Assembly (NCBI RefSeq): GCF_019195395.1
Contig: NZ_CP078067.1
Coordinates: 682,001-746,000 of the forward strand
Source of the DNA: Kaistella faecalis
Lineage (GTDB): Bacteria; Bacteroidota; Bacteroidia; Flavobacteriales; Weeksellaceae
Direction of reading: 5' to 3'
DNA: 64,000 nucleotides
The position numbers were made by a program, and so were the translations under genes. The notes beneath the pieces are model-generated. The model saw only the letters and a list, made by a program, of their open reading frames with translations, did not search any database and had not been told where the DNA came from. This document shows positions 1-10,154 of this stretch, piece after piece (within the stretch, counting starts at the first letter, position 1; each line of letters begins with the position of its first letter).

Positions 1-912
<912 letters not shown>

Positions 913-940
913 GAACTGAACAAACAATCCAAAACAATAA

Positions 941-968
941 AAACCTCTCAGCTTTGAGAGGTTTTTTT
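941..968. terminator. Bidirectional intrinsic terminator between gapA and the helicase gene
   Basis: The inverted repeat aaacctctca / tgagaggttt encloses a four-base loop and is followed by a T run on the + strand and by T residues on the - strand. It sits between two convergent genes and can serve both. Confidence 0.85.
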
Positions 969-979
969 ATGCTTTTCAG

Positions 980-2122
980 TTAATATCCTTGAAGATTAAT
1001 GTCTTCTGTTCTTATAAGTTCTACCCGTTTGCCCATCTTTTTCTGGATCACCCGGAAATGCTGCAGTTCGTCATCCGTCAGCAAAGTAATCGCGGTTCCG
1101 GACTCCAACGCACGGCCGGTTCTGCCGATACGGTGCACATAATCCAGCGGTGAACGTGGAAGCTCGTAATTGATGACATATTCTAAAGACTCAATATGAA
1201 TTCCACGCCCGATAAGATCTGTAGCGACAAGGATTTGAGTTTCTCCTTCTTTAAAATCTCTTAAATTTCCGGATCTCGAACCCTGGGATTTTTTACCGTG
1301 AACAGCGGTTACCGGAATTTTATTTTTCTTGAGTTTTTCTGCCAGATTGTCGGCACTTCTCGTAGACGAAGTAAAAACCAAAGCCTGCTGGATGTTTTTT
1401 TCTTTAATTAAATACCGCAAAAACGGACCTTTTCTTTCTTCAGTAACGTGATAGGCAAGCTGCGTAATTTTATCGAGATCGACTTCTTCCGCTTTAATTT
1501 CTACAAGAACAGGATTGATGGTCAGCCGTTTTTTAATCTCTTCGACTTTATCATTTAAAGTTGCGGAAAACAAAACCGTCTGTTTCTTTGAAGGCATCAT
1601 CGCGAAGAGTTTGTTCATTTCCTCTTCAAATCCTAACTGGAACATTTTATCTGCTTCATCAATGACCAGATGTGTTATTTGGGAAATACTCAAAGCTTTA
1701 TGCTCAATTAAATCCAGCAGTCTTCCGGGCGTTGCCACCAGAATCTCAACACCGAACATTCCTTTCATCTGCGGATTAATCGAAACTCCGCCATAAACCG
1801 CCATCGTTCGGATTTCTCTCTTTAAATTTTCTGTAAAAGCACGGAAAACCTCATCAATCTGAATGACAAGTTCCCGCGTCGGAGCCAAAACCAAAATCTG
1901 GATATTTCTGTCTTTTTTCACCTCTTCATTCTGGAGTTTTTCGAGAATCGGCATTACGAAACACGCGGTTTTACCGGAACCGGTCTGCGCGATTCCCATT
2001 AAATCTTTTCCCGCTAAAATCACCGGGATCGTTTGTTCCTGTATCGGAAACGGTTTCAGAAACCCTAATTTTTTGACAGATTTAATAATATTGTGTGATA
2101 AGCCTAAAGATTCGAAAGACAT
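980..2122 (-). CDS. DEAD-box ATP-dependent RNA helicase, RhlE-like
   Basis: Unwinds or remodels RNA with ATP in the cytosol (cold adaptation, ribosome or mRNA metabolism are usual roles). All core motifs are present: Q motif near residues 24-34, Walker A AQTGSGKT (45-52), PTREL, TPGR, DEAD (155-158), SAT (186-188), and HRIGRTGR near the C terminus. At 380 residues it is only the two RecA-like domains, without the long basic tail many RhlE/DbpA proteins carry. An ATG at 2203 would add 27 residues, but a TATCTTTG -7 box at 2142-2149 lies inside that extension, so I use 2122. The subfamily is inferred; DEAD-box membership is certain. Confidence 0.93.
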   Translation of the reverse strand: MSFESLGLSHNIIKSVKKLGFLKPFPIQEQTIPVILAGKDLMGIAQTGSGKTACFVMPILEKLQNEEVKKDRNIQILVLAPTRELVIQIDEVFRAFTENLKREIRTMAVYGGVSINPQMKGMFGVEILVATPGRLLDLIEHKALSISQITHLVIDEADKMFQLGFEEEMNKLFAMMPSKKQTVLFSATLNDKVEEIKKRLTINPVLVEIKAEEVDLDKITQLAYHVTEERKGPFLRYLIKEKNIQQALVFTSSTRSADNLAEKLKKNKIPVTAVHGKKSQGSRSGNLRDFKEGETQILVATDLIGRGIHIESLEYVINYELPRSPLDYVHRIGRTGRALESGTAITLLTDDELQHFRVIQKKMGKRVELIRTEDINLQGY

Positions 2123-2141
2123 AGATGCTGTTTTAGTTCCG

Positions 2142-2149
2142 CAAAGATA
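2142..2149 (-). promoter_or_regulatory. Bacteroidota -7 promoter box of the helicase gene
   Basis: TATCTTTG on the - strand matches the Bacteroidota consensus TAnnTTTG. It ends 19 nt before the chosen ATG at 2122 and argues against the longer start at 2203. Confidence 0.65.
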
Positions 2150-2282
2150 ATCTATTCGGAACAGCATTCGGCATTTATCGTTTTTACTGGACTTTCGCCT
2201 CAATATTTCTTACCTTTAATGGCTTAAAGATTGCAATTCTGAAAGTTATTTTTTAAAGACAAATTTCTTAAAATACGAATTA

Positions 2283-3488
2283 ATGAAGACCGAACCCAGA
2301 TTTCACAACGCTCCGCATTTTAAAAACTTTTGGGAAAAAGGCAACGGAAAAGCACTTCTCGACTGGGCAGATTTTAAACCTGACATCAGAGACTTTGGGA
2401 GATTTTCATCCCTTTATCATCAGATTGATGAGCTCGGTGACGAGGCGGTGCGCGCATCCTATCTGAAACTTCCTTATCCTGATGCGAGCGCATTGATCAA
2501 GAAATATTCTGCTACAAAAATTACTGAAAGCGACGACGCACCAGAAATTGTAAAAAAATTATTTCTGCAGATGCAGGAAGTTCCCGCTTGGTTCGATGAA
2601 AACCTGGCAAATATCGGCGCGAGATTATGCATGAGAAGCGGAACGAATGCATTGATTATCCTTCGGGATTTCGTGCTGATGGGCGGTTACGACTACGCTT
2701 ACCTCAACAAACCCTTAATTTTTACTGGTGCGCTTAAAAAAGGTGCAGTAAAACGTCTGAAAGACACGCTCGAATTCTGGGTTCATGTTACCCGTGAAGA
2801 TGCGCTGAAAGTGAATTCTGAAGCCTACCAGCTGATTGTGAGAACAAGACTTATGCATTCCTATGCCAGACTGAAAATCAAGGAAAAAGGACAAAACTGG
2901 AATTACGAAAAATGGGGACAGCCGATTAATTCATGGGATATGATTGCAACTTACACCGGTTTTAGTCTTGTGCTGATGCAGGGACTGAAAAAACTCAGCG
3001 TTAAAATTTCTGAAGAAGAGGAAAACGGCGTGTTCCATCTCTGGAAATATATCGGTTATCTGCTTGGGATTCCGGCCGAATTTCTCCCGGAAAATAAGCA
3101 GCAGGCAGTGGAACAGCTTTATCTGTGGAGTTCTTTGCAGGATAAAGGAGACTCAGATTCTGTACATTTAGCCAAAGCTTTGCTGGATGAGAATCTGGAA
3201 AATACAATTTACAGATATCCTTTCCAGCGAAAACTACTCCTCAATCTTCATCAGAGCATGAACTGGTTTTTGCTCGATAAGGAAATTAATGAAAGGCTGC
3301 AGATTCCAAAAGTTGGCATCACATCGGTTTTTCCAAGATTCATCACTAAGGCCAATCAAATCGCTCAGCAGATTTTTAAACTGGATGATGAGAAGAAATA
3401 CCGAAAACTGGTTGAAATTGGAAACCGTGACCAGATGAAGGTTTTGGAAGACTATATCAAACACACACCGAAAGATTTTCAGTATTAA
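2283..3488 (+). CDS. Oxygenase MpaB / DUF2236 family protein
   Basis: 401 residues, largely helical, without signal peptide or clear membrane segment. It resembles the DUF2236 family (fungal MpaB oxygenase, rubber oxygenase Lcp, which are b-type haem proteins): the RTRLMHSYAR segment near residue 195 fits the conserved R..xxH..xR core with a possible haem-ligand His, followed by PINSWDMIATYTGFS and YIGYLLGIPAEFLPE, both typical of the family. The substrate is unknown. The gene stands alone and converges on the large amylase gene. The family call is from recognition of these motifs, and enzymatic activity is inference. Confidence 0.75.
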   Translation: MKTEPRFHNAPHFKNFWEKGNGKALLDWADFKPDIRDFGRFSSLYHQIDELGDEAVRASYLKLPYPDASALIKKYSATKITESDDAPEIVKKLFLQMQEVPAWFDENLANIGARLCMRSGTNALIILRDFVLMGGYDYAYLNKPLIFTGALKKGAVKRLKDTLEFWVHVTREDALKVNSEAYQLIVRTRLMHSYARLKIKEKGQNWNYEKWGQPINSWDMIATYTGFSLVLMQGLKKLSVKISEEEENGVFHLWKYIGYLLGIPAEFLPENKQQAVEQLYLWSSLQDKGDSDSVHLAKALLDENLENTIYRYPFQRKLLLNLHQSMNWFLLDKEINERLQIPKVGITSVFPRFITKANQIAQQIFKLDDEKKYRKLVEIGNRDQMKVLEDYIKHTPKDFQY

Positions 3489-3494
3489 ATAAAA

Positions 3495-3522
3495 AAACGG
3501 TCCGCAGATCTGCGAACCGTTT
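3495..3522. terminator. Bidirectional terminator hairpin
   Basis: aaacggt and accgttt flank an internal perfect palindrome cgcagatctgcg, giving a long stem between convergent genes. An A run lies on the left and T-rich sequence on the right. Confidence 0.75.
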
Positions 3523-3542
3523 CAGTTTGTATGTTAAGATTG

Positions 3543-6413
3543 CTATTTCACCATCATCTTAGTAACAGCAACTCCTTTGTCAGATTTCAGTTGAATTAAA
3601 TACATTCCTGTTTTCAATCCATTGATAGAAATGGCTTCGTCACCGTTATCCTTCGAAACTTTTACTGTTTTAACCAAAGCTCCGGTTAAGTCGTAAATCG
3701 CAACTGTTCCGTTTTTGGCGTTGGTATATCGCAGGTTTGCGGTTCCGTTGGTTACCGGATTCTGGGTTAAAGTTAAAGAAACTGCATTTTTAACGGCACC
3801 TGTTTCATCCGTTGCCAAAGCAGACGCATTTCCGAAGATTCGGAAGCCTCCCGGTTCAATGGTAATTGGCGCGGTGGTGCTGGAAACAGGCACCGAAGTA
3901 TTATCCATTAAGTTCACCCAACTTCCGGTATAAGGGAAATCAGGAACGATATTCTGAGTGGTCAAAGTAAAGTTAGCCAAAATCACCACGTTCTTCAGTG
4001 CACTTGTAGCATTGTTATTCCAGATAAAGATTCTCGGCATCAGATTGCCGGATTCTACTGTAAAAGTTTTGGTATTGAAAACTTCATTTGAAAGTCTCAG
4101 TTCCAGAATTTTGGCCCATGTATCGTAAACTGATTTTCTTGCGGCGTCAGTATCATAACCCAATCCGAATGCAGTTGGTTTCGGACTCAGTTTACAGTCG
4201 CCCGGAATTGCATCGGATTCTGTGTTTACCGTAATGCCGTCTTCACAGGTATAGATACTTTTATCGAAACCAAGTTCAGCAAACTGCCAGATCATTTTCG
4301 GCCCCGGAACTGTTAAAAATACTGCGCCGTAAGCTTTCTGTCTCTGCAGTGCATTGTTCAGATCTCTTGTACTGTAGCCGGCGGTTGAAGCTCCAAAATT
4401 GATGTTTTTATACATGATTCTTTCTTCATCATGACTTTCACCATAACTCATGGCTCTTCTTTCTGAGAATCCGTGAGCTTCAAAATCAACTCTGTTAAAG
4501 TTACTGTTAGGTACAAATCCCATGGTATTTTCGTTGTAAGGATTGGTCTGTTTGTCCCACATCATCACACCCTTTCCTTCGCCAACACGGTAATTTGCCC
4601 ACTGCCCTTCTTCGGAATCAGTTCCTAAATGTTCGAAAATAATATAGGAAGTCGGATCGTAGCTCCACTGCTTATCTGCGTAACCTCTTAAGGTATTCAC
4701 CCTGTCCTGCTGGTACCCGTTGGTACATGCATCGTTGCCCGCGGTACAGTTCTGTGTAAATCCTTTGGTTAAATCCCAACGGAAACCATCAACTTTATAC
4801 TCTTTAATCCAATGTTCGATGACACGGTCTACATAATATTTTGTTTCAGCTTTTGAATGGTTAAAGTCATTGAATACGCTGTAGGAATGTCTTGCAACCT
4901 GATTGAAATAAGGATTGTCTGCTGCCGGATCACCAAAGCCGTCGCCATCAGGATCAACCATCCACATTCTTTCGATTGGACTTCTTCCGGTGGCATGATT
5001 CAGCGCGATATCAAGAATAATTGCGATACCGTTTTGGTGGCATAAATCGATAAATTCCTTAAATTTTTCAGGCGTGCCATAAGCTTTATCCAAAGCATAA
5101 TGGAAACCTGTATTATAACCCCAGGAATTATTTCCGTCGAATTCCATTACTGGCATTAATTCAATTGCATTGATTTTCAATGACTTTAAATATGGAATTT
5201 TATCAATCAAAGATTGCCAGGTTTTCTGAGTGGTGAAATCTCTTACAAGAAGTTCATATACGATTAGATTCTCCTTAGCAGGTTTATTGAAATTGGTTAC
5301 CACCCACGGATAAGCAGGTTTTGCAGTCTGTATTACTGACACCTCAAAACTCTGTCCTGCCGGATAAGCTGGAAGGTTCGGATAAACCATCGCGTTCTGA
5401 TTGATATACGGATCATCGTAAGGCGAAAGAACTAAAGGTGAATATGGATCTGCAACCTTAATTCCGTCGGCAGTTCTGTACTGGAAGGTATAGATTTGCT
5501 GCGGGGTAAGTCCGGTGATTTCTGTCCAGTAAAGATTGGGGTTCGTAGTATCTCTTTTCATGAGATAATTTGCACTTACAGTCCAGTTATTAAAATTGCC
5601 GATTACGTGTACATAAGCTTTACCAGGCGCATACAATGCCAGTCCCACTTTGGTAGCATCTGCAGGATCATAGCTGATTCCCTGTTTCATATACGCAGGA
5701 ATTGGTGCACTTGTAACCGGTAAAGCTAAAGAAACGGTAAAAGTTTTTACTACCGGCGCGCCCCCTGTAGGATCACTCGCGCTCACTTCTATTGTTGCAT
5801 CCTGGGTAACGGTGTAAGGAAAATTCAGGGTGGTAGAAGCCGCAGAACTGGTGTAAACCACATTTCCGTTGGCTTTTACCTGATAGTTCGCCGCTAGCGA
5901 GGAATTACCGGTAATGTTAATTACCGTTCCGGAATTTACTACATTGGTACTTCCGGGAAGCGGATTGGTAAGATTAAACTGAAACTTACCGACATTAAGA
6001 ACAATATCCTGAGACTTTTGCGAACCATCAACCGTTTTTACCAGAAACCCAATTTTTGAAAGTGGATTTGCACGGTTACCGTAAAAAGATTTCACGGTAT
6101 TCATCGTGAAGGTGTATGTTCCTGTTGTTCCTGAACTGGAAACGTAAGTCAGTTTGTTGGCCGGATTAGAAGCTGTCCAGCTTCCGTTTGTTGGCGCATC
6201 TGCCTGCACATTATTCGAATCGTATGACCAGGCCCAAAGGTAAAGTGCATGCGAACTTCCAACGGTGAAAGCGCTTTCATTTACTGTAAAGGTTACAGTA
6301 ATCGCTTCGGTTTCATCAAATGTCGTAGGATTGACCGAATAAGATACAACCTGCTGTGCAACAGAAAAGTACGGCATTAATATGGCTAAAATCAGCGTGT
6401 AAAAATATTTCAT
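3543..6413 (-). CDS. Secreted GH13 alpha-amylase family enzyme with T9SS type A sorting domain
   Basis: A 956-residue secreted alpha-glucan hydrolase. An N-terminal signal peptide ends near AQQ (residues 19-21). Residues about 22-235 are beta-rich Ig/E-set-like modules, and 250-335 is a CBM48-like domain (YVHVIGNFNNW). The GH13 barrel spans about 380-800: IILDIALNHAT, nucleophile D547 in GFRWDLTKG, acid/base E594 in IIFEHLG, and H661-D662 in GESHDEER. An Asp-rich DPDGDGFGD segment (about 487-495) looks like a calcium loop. The last 75 residues end in the repeat-like T9SS sorting fold (IYDLTGALVKTV, GLKTGMYLIQL), so export through the type IX system is expected. Pullulanase-like or amylase specificity cannot be decided by eye. 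A second GH13 gene lies at 43866. Confidence 0.92.
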   Translation of the reverse strand: MKYFYTLILAILMPYFSVAQQVVSYSVNPTTFDETEAITVTFTVNESAFTVGSSHALYLWAWSYDSNNVQADAPTNGSWTASNPANKLTYVSSSGTTGTYTFTMNTVKSFYGNRANPLSKIGFLVKTVDGSQKSQDIVLNVGKFQFNLTNPLPGSTNVVNSGTVINITGNSSLAANYQVKANGNVVYTSSAASTTLNFPYTVTQDATIEVSASDPTGGAPVVKTFTVSLALPVTSAPIPAYMKQGISYDPADATKVGLALYAPGKAYVHVIGNFNNWTVSANYLMKRDTTNPNLYWTEITGLTPQQIYTFQYRTADGIKVADPYSPLVLSPYDDPYINQNAMVYPNLPAYPAGQSFEVSVIQTAKPAYPWVVTNFNKPAKENLIVYELLVRDFTTQKTWQSLIDKIPYLKSLKINAIELMPVMEFDGNNSWGYNTGFHYALDKAYGTPEKFKEFIDLCHQNGIAIILDIALNHATGRSPIERMWMVDPDGDGFGDPAADNPYFNQVARHSYSVFNDFNHSKAETKYYVDRVIEHWIKEYKVDGFRWDLTKGFTQNCTAGNDACTNGYQQDRVNTLRGYADKQWSYDPTSYIIFEHLGTDSEEGQWANYRVGEGKGVMMWDKQTNPYNENTMGFVPNSNFNRVDFEAHGFSERRAMSYGESHDEERIMYKNINFGASTAGYSTRDLNNALQRQKAYGAVFLTVPGPKMIWQFAELGFDKSIYTCEDGITVNTESDAIPGDCKLSPKPTAFGLGYDTDAARKSVYDTWAKILELRLSNEVFNTKTFTVESGNLMPRIFIWNNNATSALKNVVILANFTLTTQNIVPDFPYTGSWVNLMDNTSVPVSSTTAPITIEPGGFRIFGNASALATDETGAVKNAVSLTLTQNPVTNGTANLRYTNAKNGTVAIYDLTGALVKTVKVSKDNGDEAISINGLKTGMYLIQLKSDKGVAVTKMMVK

Positions 6414-6540
6414 TGTTGATAAAATTTTAGGATGTAAAAGTAGTAAAAGTTCTGACTAAAACAGTAATTAGTGTTTAATATTCTAATGATACTTTAATTG
6501 GCACTGAGTAATGATAAACTTCAACTTTACCCGAAAGTGT

Positions 6541-7269
6541 TTAGCTGTTAACATTCATTTTTCTGTAGTCGATCAGGTTTTTGCTTTCCGAGATTTTAGT
6601 GGGATTTTCAAGCAAAAAATTCTTTCCTGCCAAAAGTTCTGTGAGCAAGGTCCGCATCTGTTCTGCTGCCACTTCCGGAAGATGCGATTTCTTTGCTGCT
6701 TCGATCACCTGTTTCTTGCCGTTCTGTTGTACTTTCGCCAGGTCATCTTTGCTGAAAAGATTAAAGAACTGTTCCTCGATATTGTAGTATTTGTAATCGG
6801 TTTCTGTTGAGATAATTTCGGGAGCTGGAAAATTAAGAAGTTTCACTTTCCTATTCTGCTCATCCACTTCCCATTGAAATTTTTCAAAATCGTAACCCAC
6901 CAAAACTTTCGCCTGAACGATCACCAACGCTTTCTTTTTGGAAGGAATAAAATTGAAAAGCTTCGTGGTTTCCTCATAATTGTAAATTTCATTGAAATGC
7001 CCCTCCGCGGAAACCACTTTGAAAACTTTGCGCATACTTTCGGCGATCGTATGGGAACTTTCGTTGATTACAGAAGGTTCTGAAACCAACTTTTTCGATG
7101 CTAAAAAAGCGATGACTCCGCCTAAAATCAATCCAAACAGAAGCATCAGAAGAATCATGATTGAGTTTACCGATTCCGACTGGGTCAGCTGATAGAGAAA
7201 GAATCCTAATAAAATCAGCATTAGAATTCCTACGGACCAAAGTATGATTTTGAATTTGTTTGAAGCCAT
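6541..7269 (-). CDS. DUF4230 domain membrane protein
   Basis: 242 residues with two predicted membrane helices at about 8-27 and 38-57, then a soluble DUF4230 domain (SSHTIAESMRKVFKVVSAEGHFNEIYNY and following beta-rich stretch, about 70-230). The family is widespread and of unknown function. The topology suggests an anchor with the C-terminal domain outside the cytoplasm. It lies 81 nt downstream of the nuclease-like gene on the same strand and may be a separate unit. A variant -7 box TACCTTTA is visible just upstream of the start. Confidence 0.8.
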   Translation of the reverse strand: MASNKFKIILWSVGILMLILLGFFLYQLTQSESVNSIMILLMLLFGLILGGVIAFLASKKLVSEPSVINESSHTIAESMRKVFKVVSAEGHFNEIYNYEETTKLFNFIPSKKKALVIVQAKVLVGYDFEKFQWEVDEQNRKVKLLNFPAPEIISTETDYKYYNIEEQFFNLFSKDDLAKVQQNGKKQVIEAAKKSHLPEVAAEQMRTLLTELLAGKNFLLENPTKISESKNLIDYRKMNVNS

Positions 7270-7350
7270 TTGGTGAGTTTAAAATAAAGGTAACGATTTA
7301 GAAACCTTTCTTAAACATCAAAAAAAATGCTACAATTCAGCGCGGGAAGT

Positions 7351-7890
7351 TTATTTTTTCTGGAAAATTTTCGGCGGAAGTATGAGTTCCTCGAATTTAC
7401 CTTTGGCTTCAAGCTTTTTCAGATAGAAATTTCTCGCCATTATTTTCAGCATTAAATCTTTATCCACTAAATTCCAGAAGGTCAGCTCATGAACTTTTTT
7501 AGGTTTCCGTATTTCATAGAAAACGGTTTCCCAAGTATCAGGATTATGATCAAATTCAATAATACCGCAATGTTCAGGGATTTTTTCCGCGTCGATCATT
7601 CCCATGGGCAAGAGAAAGCTGAACTGGTTGCAGATATAATCGCCGCAGGAAATTTTGTCGTGTTTCAGGAATTTTTCTTGCGTTTTTGAATTCTGGTAAT
7701 TTTTTTTGAAATCATTTTTGAAATCGGCTTTCGAAAACTTAATTTCAAACTCATGACTGAAACCTTCTTCATTCACAATTAAAATGTCGGCTTCCCAATC
7801 GGAATGGAAATGATTGGTCAGCACCAAATCTCTCTCAAAGTCGTAAAACTTCGAGATAAAATTATAGGTAAGCTCTTCTACTTTAAGCAT
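7351..7890 (-). CDS. Putative PD-(D/E)XK nuclease-fold protein
   Basis: 179 residues. I do not recognise a named family, but residues about 30-60 read DWEADILIVNEEGFSHEFEIK, i.e. an acidic residue, a strand with D, a turn and E-x-K, the layout of a PD-(D/E)XK nuclease core. This is followed by a KADFKNDF segment often seen in such stand-alone nuclease-like proteins. The rest contains two Cys (CGDYIC) and a basic helical C terminus. The gene lies 14 nt after the LuxE-like gene, so it is the last member of the queD-lpxH-luxE-like unit. DNA cleavage activity is not shown by the sequence; the fold assignment is inference from the motif. Confidence 0.55.
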   Translation of the reverse strand: MLKVEELTYNFISKFYDFERDLVLTNHFHSDWEADILIVNEEGFSHEFEIKFSKADFKNDFKKNYQNSKTQEKFLKHDKISCGDYICNQFSFLLPMGMIDAEKIPEHCGIIEFDHNPDTWETVFYEIRKPKKVHELTFWNLVDKDLMLKIMARNFYLKKLEAKGKFEELILPPKIFQKK

Positions 7891-7904
7891 TTAAATAAAA
7901 AAAA

Positions 7905-8891
7905 TTAAGAAACCAAAAGACTGCAGCCACGGATATCGGAATGGTCAATCCGACCCAAAACCTGAAATTTTCCGTTTTCAACCTTACCCAAATCCTGGGT
8001 CGCAATAAAGCTGCAGGAATGGATATTTGCCAGGTCAATGATATTAACTGCGCCCGTTCGTCCTTCTTCAACGTAAGAAAATGGATCTTCGGTATTCCTG
8101 ATGAGAATCCGCATCCATTTTGGACTTTCGTAAATATTTTCTCCTAAAGAATAAGCCTGCGACAAAAGCTCTGTCATGGAATATTCTGAATAAATTTTTT
8201 CCGTTCCGAAACCTTTCTGCAAAATCCGGAGCAGTTCGTCTTTCGTCATTTCCTCCTTTCGGCCCTTCATTCCGCCCGTTTCTATCACTGTAAGTTTCTG
8301 AGTATTTAAATGATGAATGGACTGATCGTAACAGAAATCAAGGTAATCAAGCAACGCGAAAGAAACTCCGAACAGGATGACTTTTTTGTTTTCGGCTGAA
8401 AGTTTTTCTATAAGTTGAAATAATTCACCATGATTATACAGAAAGTAGCCGTTTTCAGGTTTCCCGGATTTTTTCATCAGGAAATCGACCATATAAATTA
8501 ATGACGAGTTCGGATTTTCAGAATAATTGGGCAGCAGACCAAGGAAAATATACTCTTCCGGTTTCCCGATAAACTGCGCGAAACTCTCGTAAATGCTTTG
8601 TTCGTACAATCCAAAATCTGCGATATAATGTTTGGAACGCGTCATTTGAGTGGTTCCGGAACTTTGAAAATAATTTTCTGCAGTTGAATTTTTATCTAAA
8701 ACCAAATGATTTTTGAACATTTCAATAGGCAGAAAAGGAATTTTTTCTACTGATTGAATTTCATCGGGATTAATGTTCAGATAATCCACAAACTTCCGGT
8801 AAACCTCCAAGTTCTCATATTGATAACGGAACGTTTCCAGACATTTTTTCCGGAAATCGGCTTCGTTTTGTATGTTAAAAATAGATGACAT
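7905..8891 (-). CDS. LuxE-like acyl-protein synthetase / acyltransferase family protein
   Basis: 328-residue member of the ANL (adenylate-forming) superfamily related to LuxE and PaaK, which activate a carboxylic or fatty acid as an acyl-adenylate. The nucleotide-binding signature QSSGTTQMTRSKHY starts near residue 77, followed by the family-typical FGVSFALLDYLDF, ETGGMKGRKEE and YSEYSMTELLSQAY segments. An ATG at 8912 would overlap lpxH by 17 nt, whereas the ATG at 8891 follows the lpxH stop by 4 nt and fits the usual N terminus, so I chose 8891. No luciferase or acyl-CoA reductase partner is present. The neighbourhood with lpxH points to lipid or acyl-group chemistry, but the substrate is unknown. 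Confidence 0.82.
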   Translation of the reverse strand: MSSIFNIQNEADFRKKCLETFRYQYENLEVYRKFVDYLNINPDEIQSVEKIPFLPIEMFKNHLVLDKNSTAENYFQSSGTTQMTRSKHYIADFGLYEQSIYESFAQFIGKPEEYIFLGLLPNYSENPNSSLIYMVDFLMKKSGKPENGYFLYNHGELFQLIEKLSAENKKVILFGVSFALLDYLDFCYDQSIHHLNTQKLTVIETGGMKGRKEEMTKDELLRILQKGFGTEKIYSEYSMTELLSQAYSLGENIYESPKWMRILIRNTEDPFSYVEEGRTGAVNIIDLANIHSCSFIATQDLGKVENGKFQVLGRIDHSDIRGCSLLVS

Positions 8892-8895
8892 TATC

Positions 8896-9678
8896 TTAAA
8901 CTTTGCTTGCATGCCCGAAGGTTTTCAATTTAAAATCCTCCTGAAATTCACCGTAAGTGAAATAGGAAATCCAGTCACCAAGGTTGATGTATTTTGCCGT
9001 ATTTTGATTAGAGTTTAGATCCAAAACCATCGGTAAATGCCGGTGCCCGTAAATGAAATAATCAATGGGTTCCGTTTTCAGTTTTTCTTTGGAATAAATG
9101 ATCAAAAATTCTTTGTCTTCCCCCAAAAAAGCTTTGTCTTCCTCACCGGAAATCATTTTATTCTGGGTAGAAAAATAAATCGCCACTTTCATCGCGATAT
9201 CCGGATGCAGCCAACGAAATGCCCACTGCGCCACAGGATTCGTGAAAAGTTTCTTCATCCTTTTATAACCTTTATCACCAGGTCCCAGTCCGTCGCCATG
9301 TGCCAACAGGAAATTCTTCTCGTTGATTTCGAAATACTGTTTATCAAAAAAAACCTTGCAGCCGATTTCGTCCTCAAAATAATTTTTCATCCAGAGATCG
9401 TGGTTTCCCACAAACATGAAAAGTTCAATTCCTGAATCTTTCAGTTCGGCCAGTTTTCCTAAAACCCGCACATAGCCTTTCGGAATTACGTGATTCCATT
9501 CGTGCCAGAAATCGAAAAGATCGCCCATGAGAAAAAGAACCTGAGCATCCTTTTTAATCTCATCGAGCCAACGGATAAATTTTTCTTCCCGAACCTTGCT
9601 TTCCTTTGGATTTGGAGCGCCAAAATGCTGGTCGGATGCGAAATAAACTTTTTTATTAGGTTCTAGATTGATCTTCAT
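8896..9678 (-). CDS. lpxH: UDP-2,3-diacylglucosamine diphosphatase
   Basis: Hydrolyses UDP-2,3-diacylglucosamine to lipid X and UMP in lipid A synthesis at the inner face of the cytoplasmic membrane. The calcineurin-like metallophosphoesterase motifs appear in order: SDQHFG (15-20), GDLFDFWHEW (52-61), GNHD (91-94), AHGDGLGPGD, and GHRHLP near residue 212. The length of 260 residues fits the LpxH group found in Bacteroidota. It lies 28 nt downstream of queD and directly upstream of the LuxE-like gene in one presumed transcript. Confidence 0.9.
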   Translation of the reverse strand: MKINLEPNKKVYFASDQHFGAPNPKESKVREEKFIRWLDEIKKDAQVLFLMGDLFDFWHEWNHVIPKGYVRVLGKLAELKDSGIELFMFVGNHDLWMKNYFEDEIGCKVFFDKQYFEINEKNFLLAHGDGLGPGDKGYKRMKKLFTNPVAQWAFRWLHPDIAMKVAIYFSTQNKMISGEEDKAFLGEDKEFLIIYSKEKLKTEPIDYFIYGHRHLPMVLDLNSNQNTAKYINLGDWISYFTYGEFQEDFKLKTFGHASKV

Positions 9679-9706
9679 GTCTTTCGGTACACTTTATTTT
9701 AAACTT

Positions 9707-10150
9707 CTAATTATCTTCTGCAAACCATTCTCCGTAAGAATTCTCGGTTTCGTGAAGTTTCAAATAAGCCAAAGTGACGTCTCCAGAAAGTTTGGATTTA
9801 ATCTTTTCAGCGATATCATAAAGCATATTTTCGCAGGTCGGCTGGTAACTGCAGAAAATCACCTTATGACCTTTGTGCTCCAGATCTTCGCCCAGTTCTT
9901 TATGCGGAGAAGCGCCGTTAACCAAAACCGCATGGTCCCAGAGATCGATGATTTCAGATTTTACGATTTTCTTGATGTCGCCAAAATCCACGACCATTCC
10001 GTTTTTGGGATGATCCAGATCATTGATTGGATTTCCTTTTACGGTGACAAAAAGTTTATAGGAATGCCCGTGCATATTTTTGCATTTCCCGTCGTAATTG
10101 TAAAGAACATGCGCGGTCTCGAAGGTGAAAATCTTGGTAATTCTAATCAT
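9707..10150 (-). CDS. queD: 6-carboxytetrahydropterin synthase (6-pyruvoyl tetrahydropterin synthase family)
   Basis: Converts 7,8-dihydroneopterin triphosphate to 6-carboxy-tetrahydropterin in the queuosine precursor pathway. The zinc ligands H14, H27 and H29 (FETAH and CKNMHGHSY), the catalytic C23, the PTCENM segment and the ETE near the C terminus all fit the family. At 147 residues it is of normal length. It is the first gene of a unit with lpxH, the LuxE-like gene and the nuclease-like gene. Its -7 promoter box ends only 4 nt before the ATG, which would make the mRNA leaderless. A pterin-biosynthesis role other than queuosine is possible. Confidence 0.88.
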   Translation of the reverse strand: MIRITKIFTFETAHVLYNYDGKCKNMHGHSYKLFVTVKGNPINDLDHPKNGMVVDFGDIKKIVKSEIIDLWDHAVLVNGASPHKELGEDLEHKGHKVIFCSYQPTCENMLYDIAEKIKSKLSGDVTLAYLKLHETENSYGEWFAEDN

Positions 10151-10154
10151 TCTG

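Noticed and set aside
6511..6810. 99-codon + strand ORF at the DUF4230 gene
   Set aside because: Antisense shadow; the DUF4230 frame has domain support.
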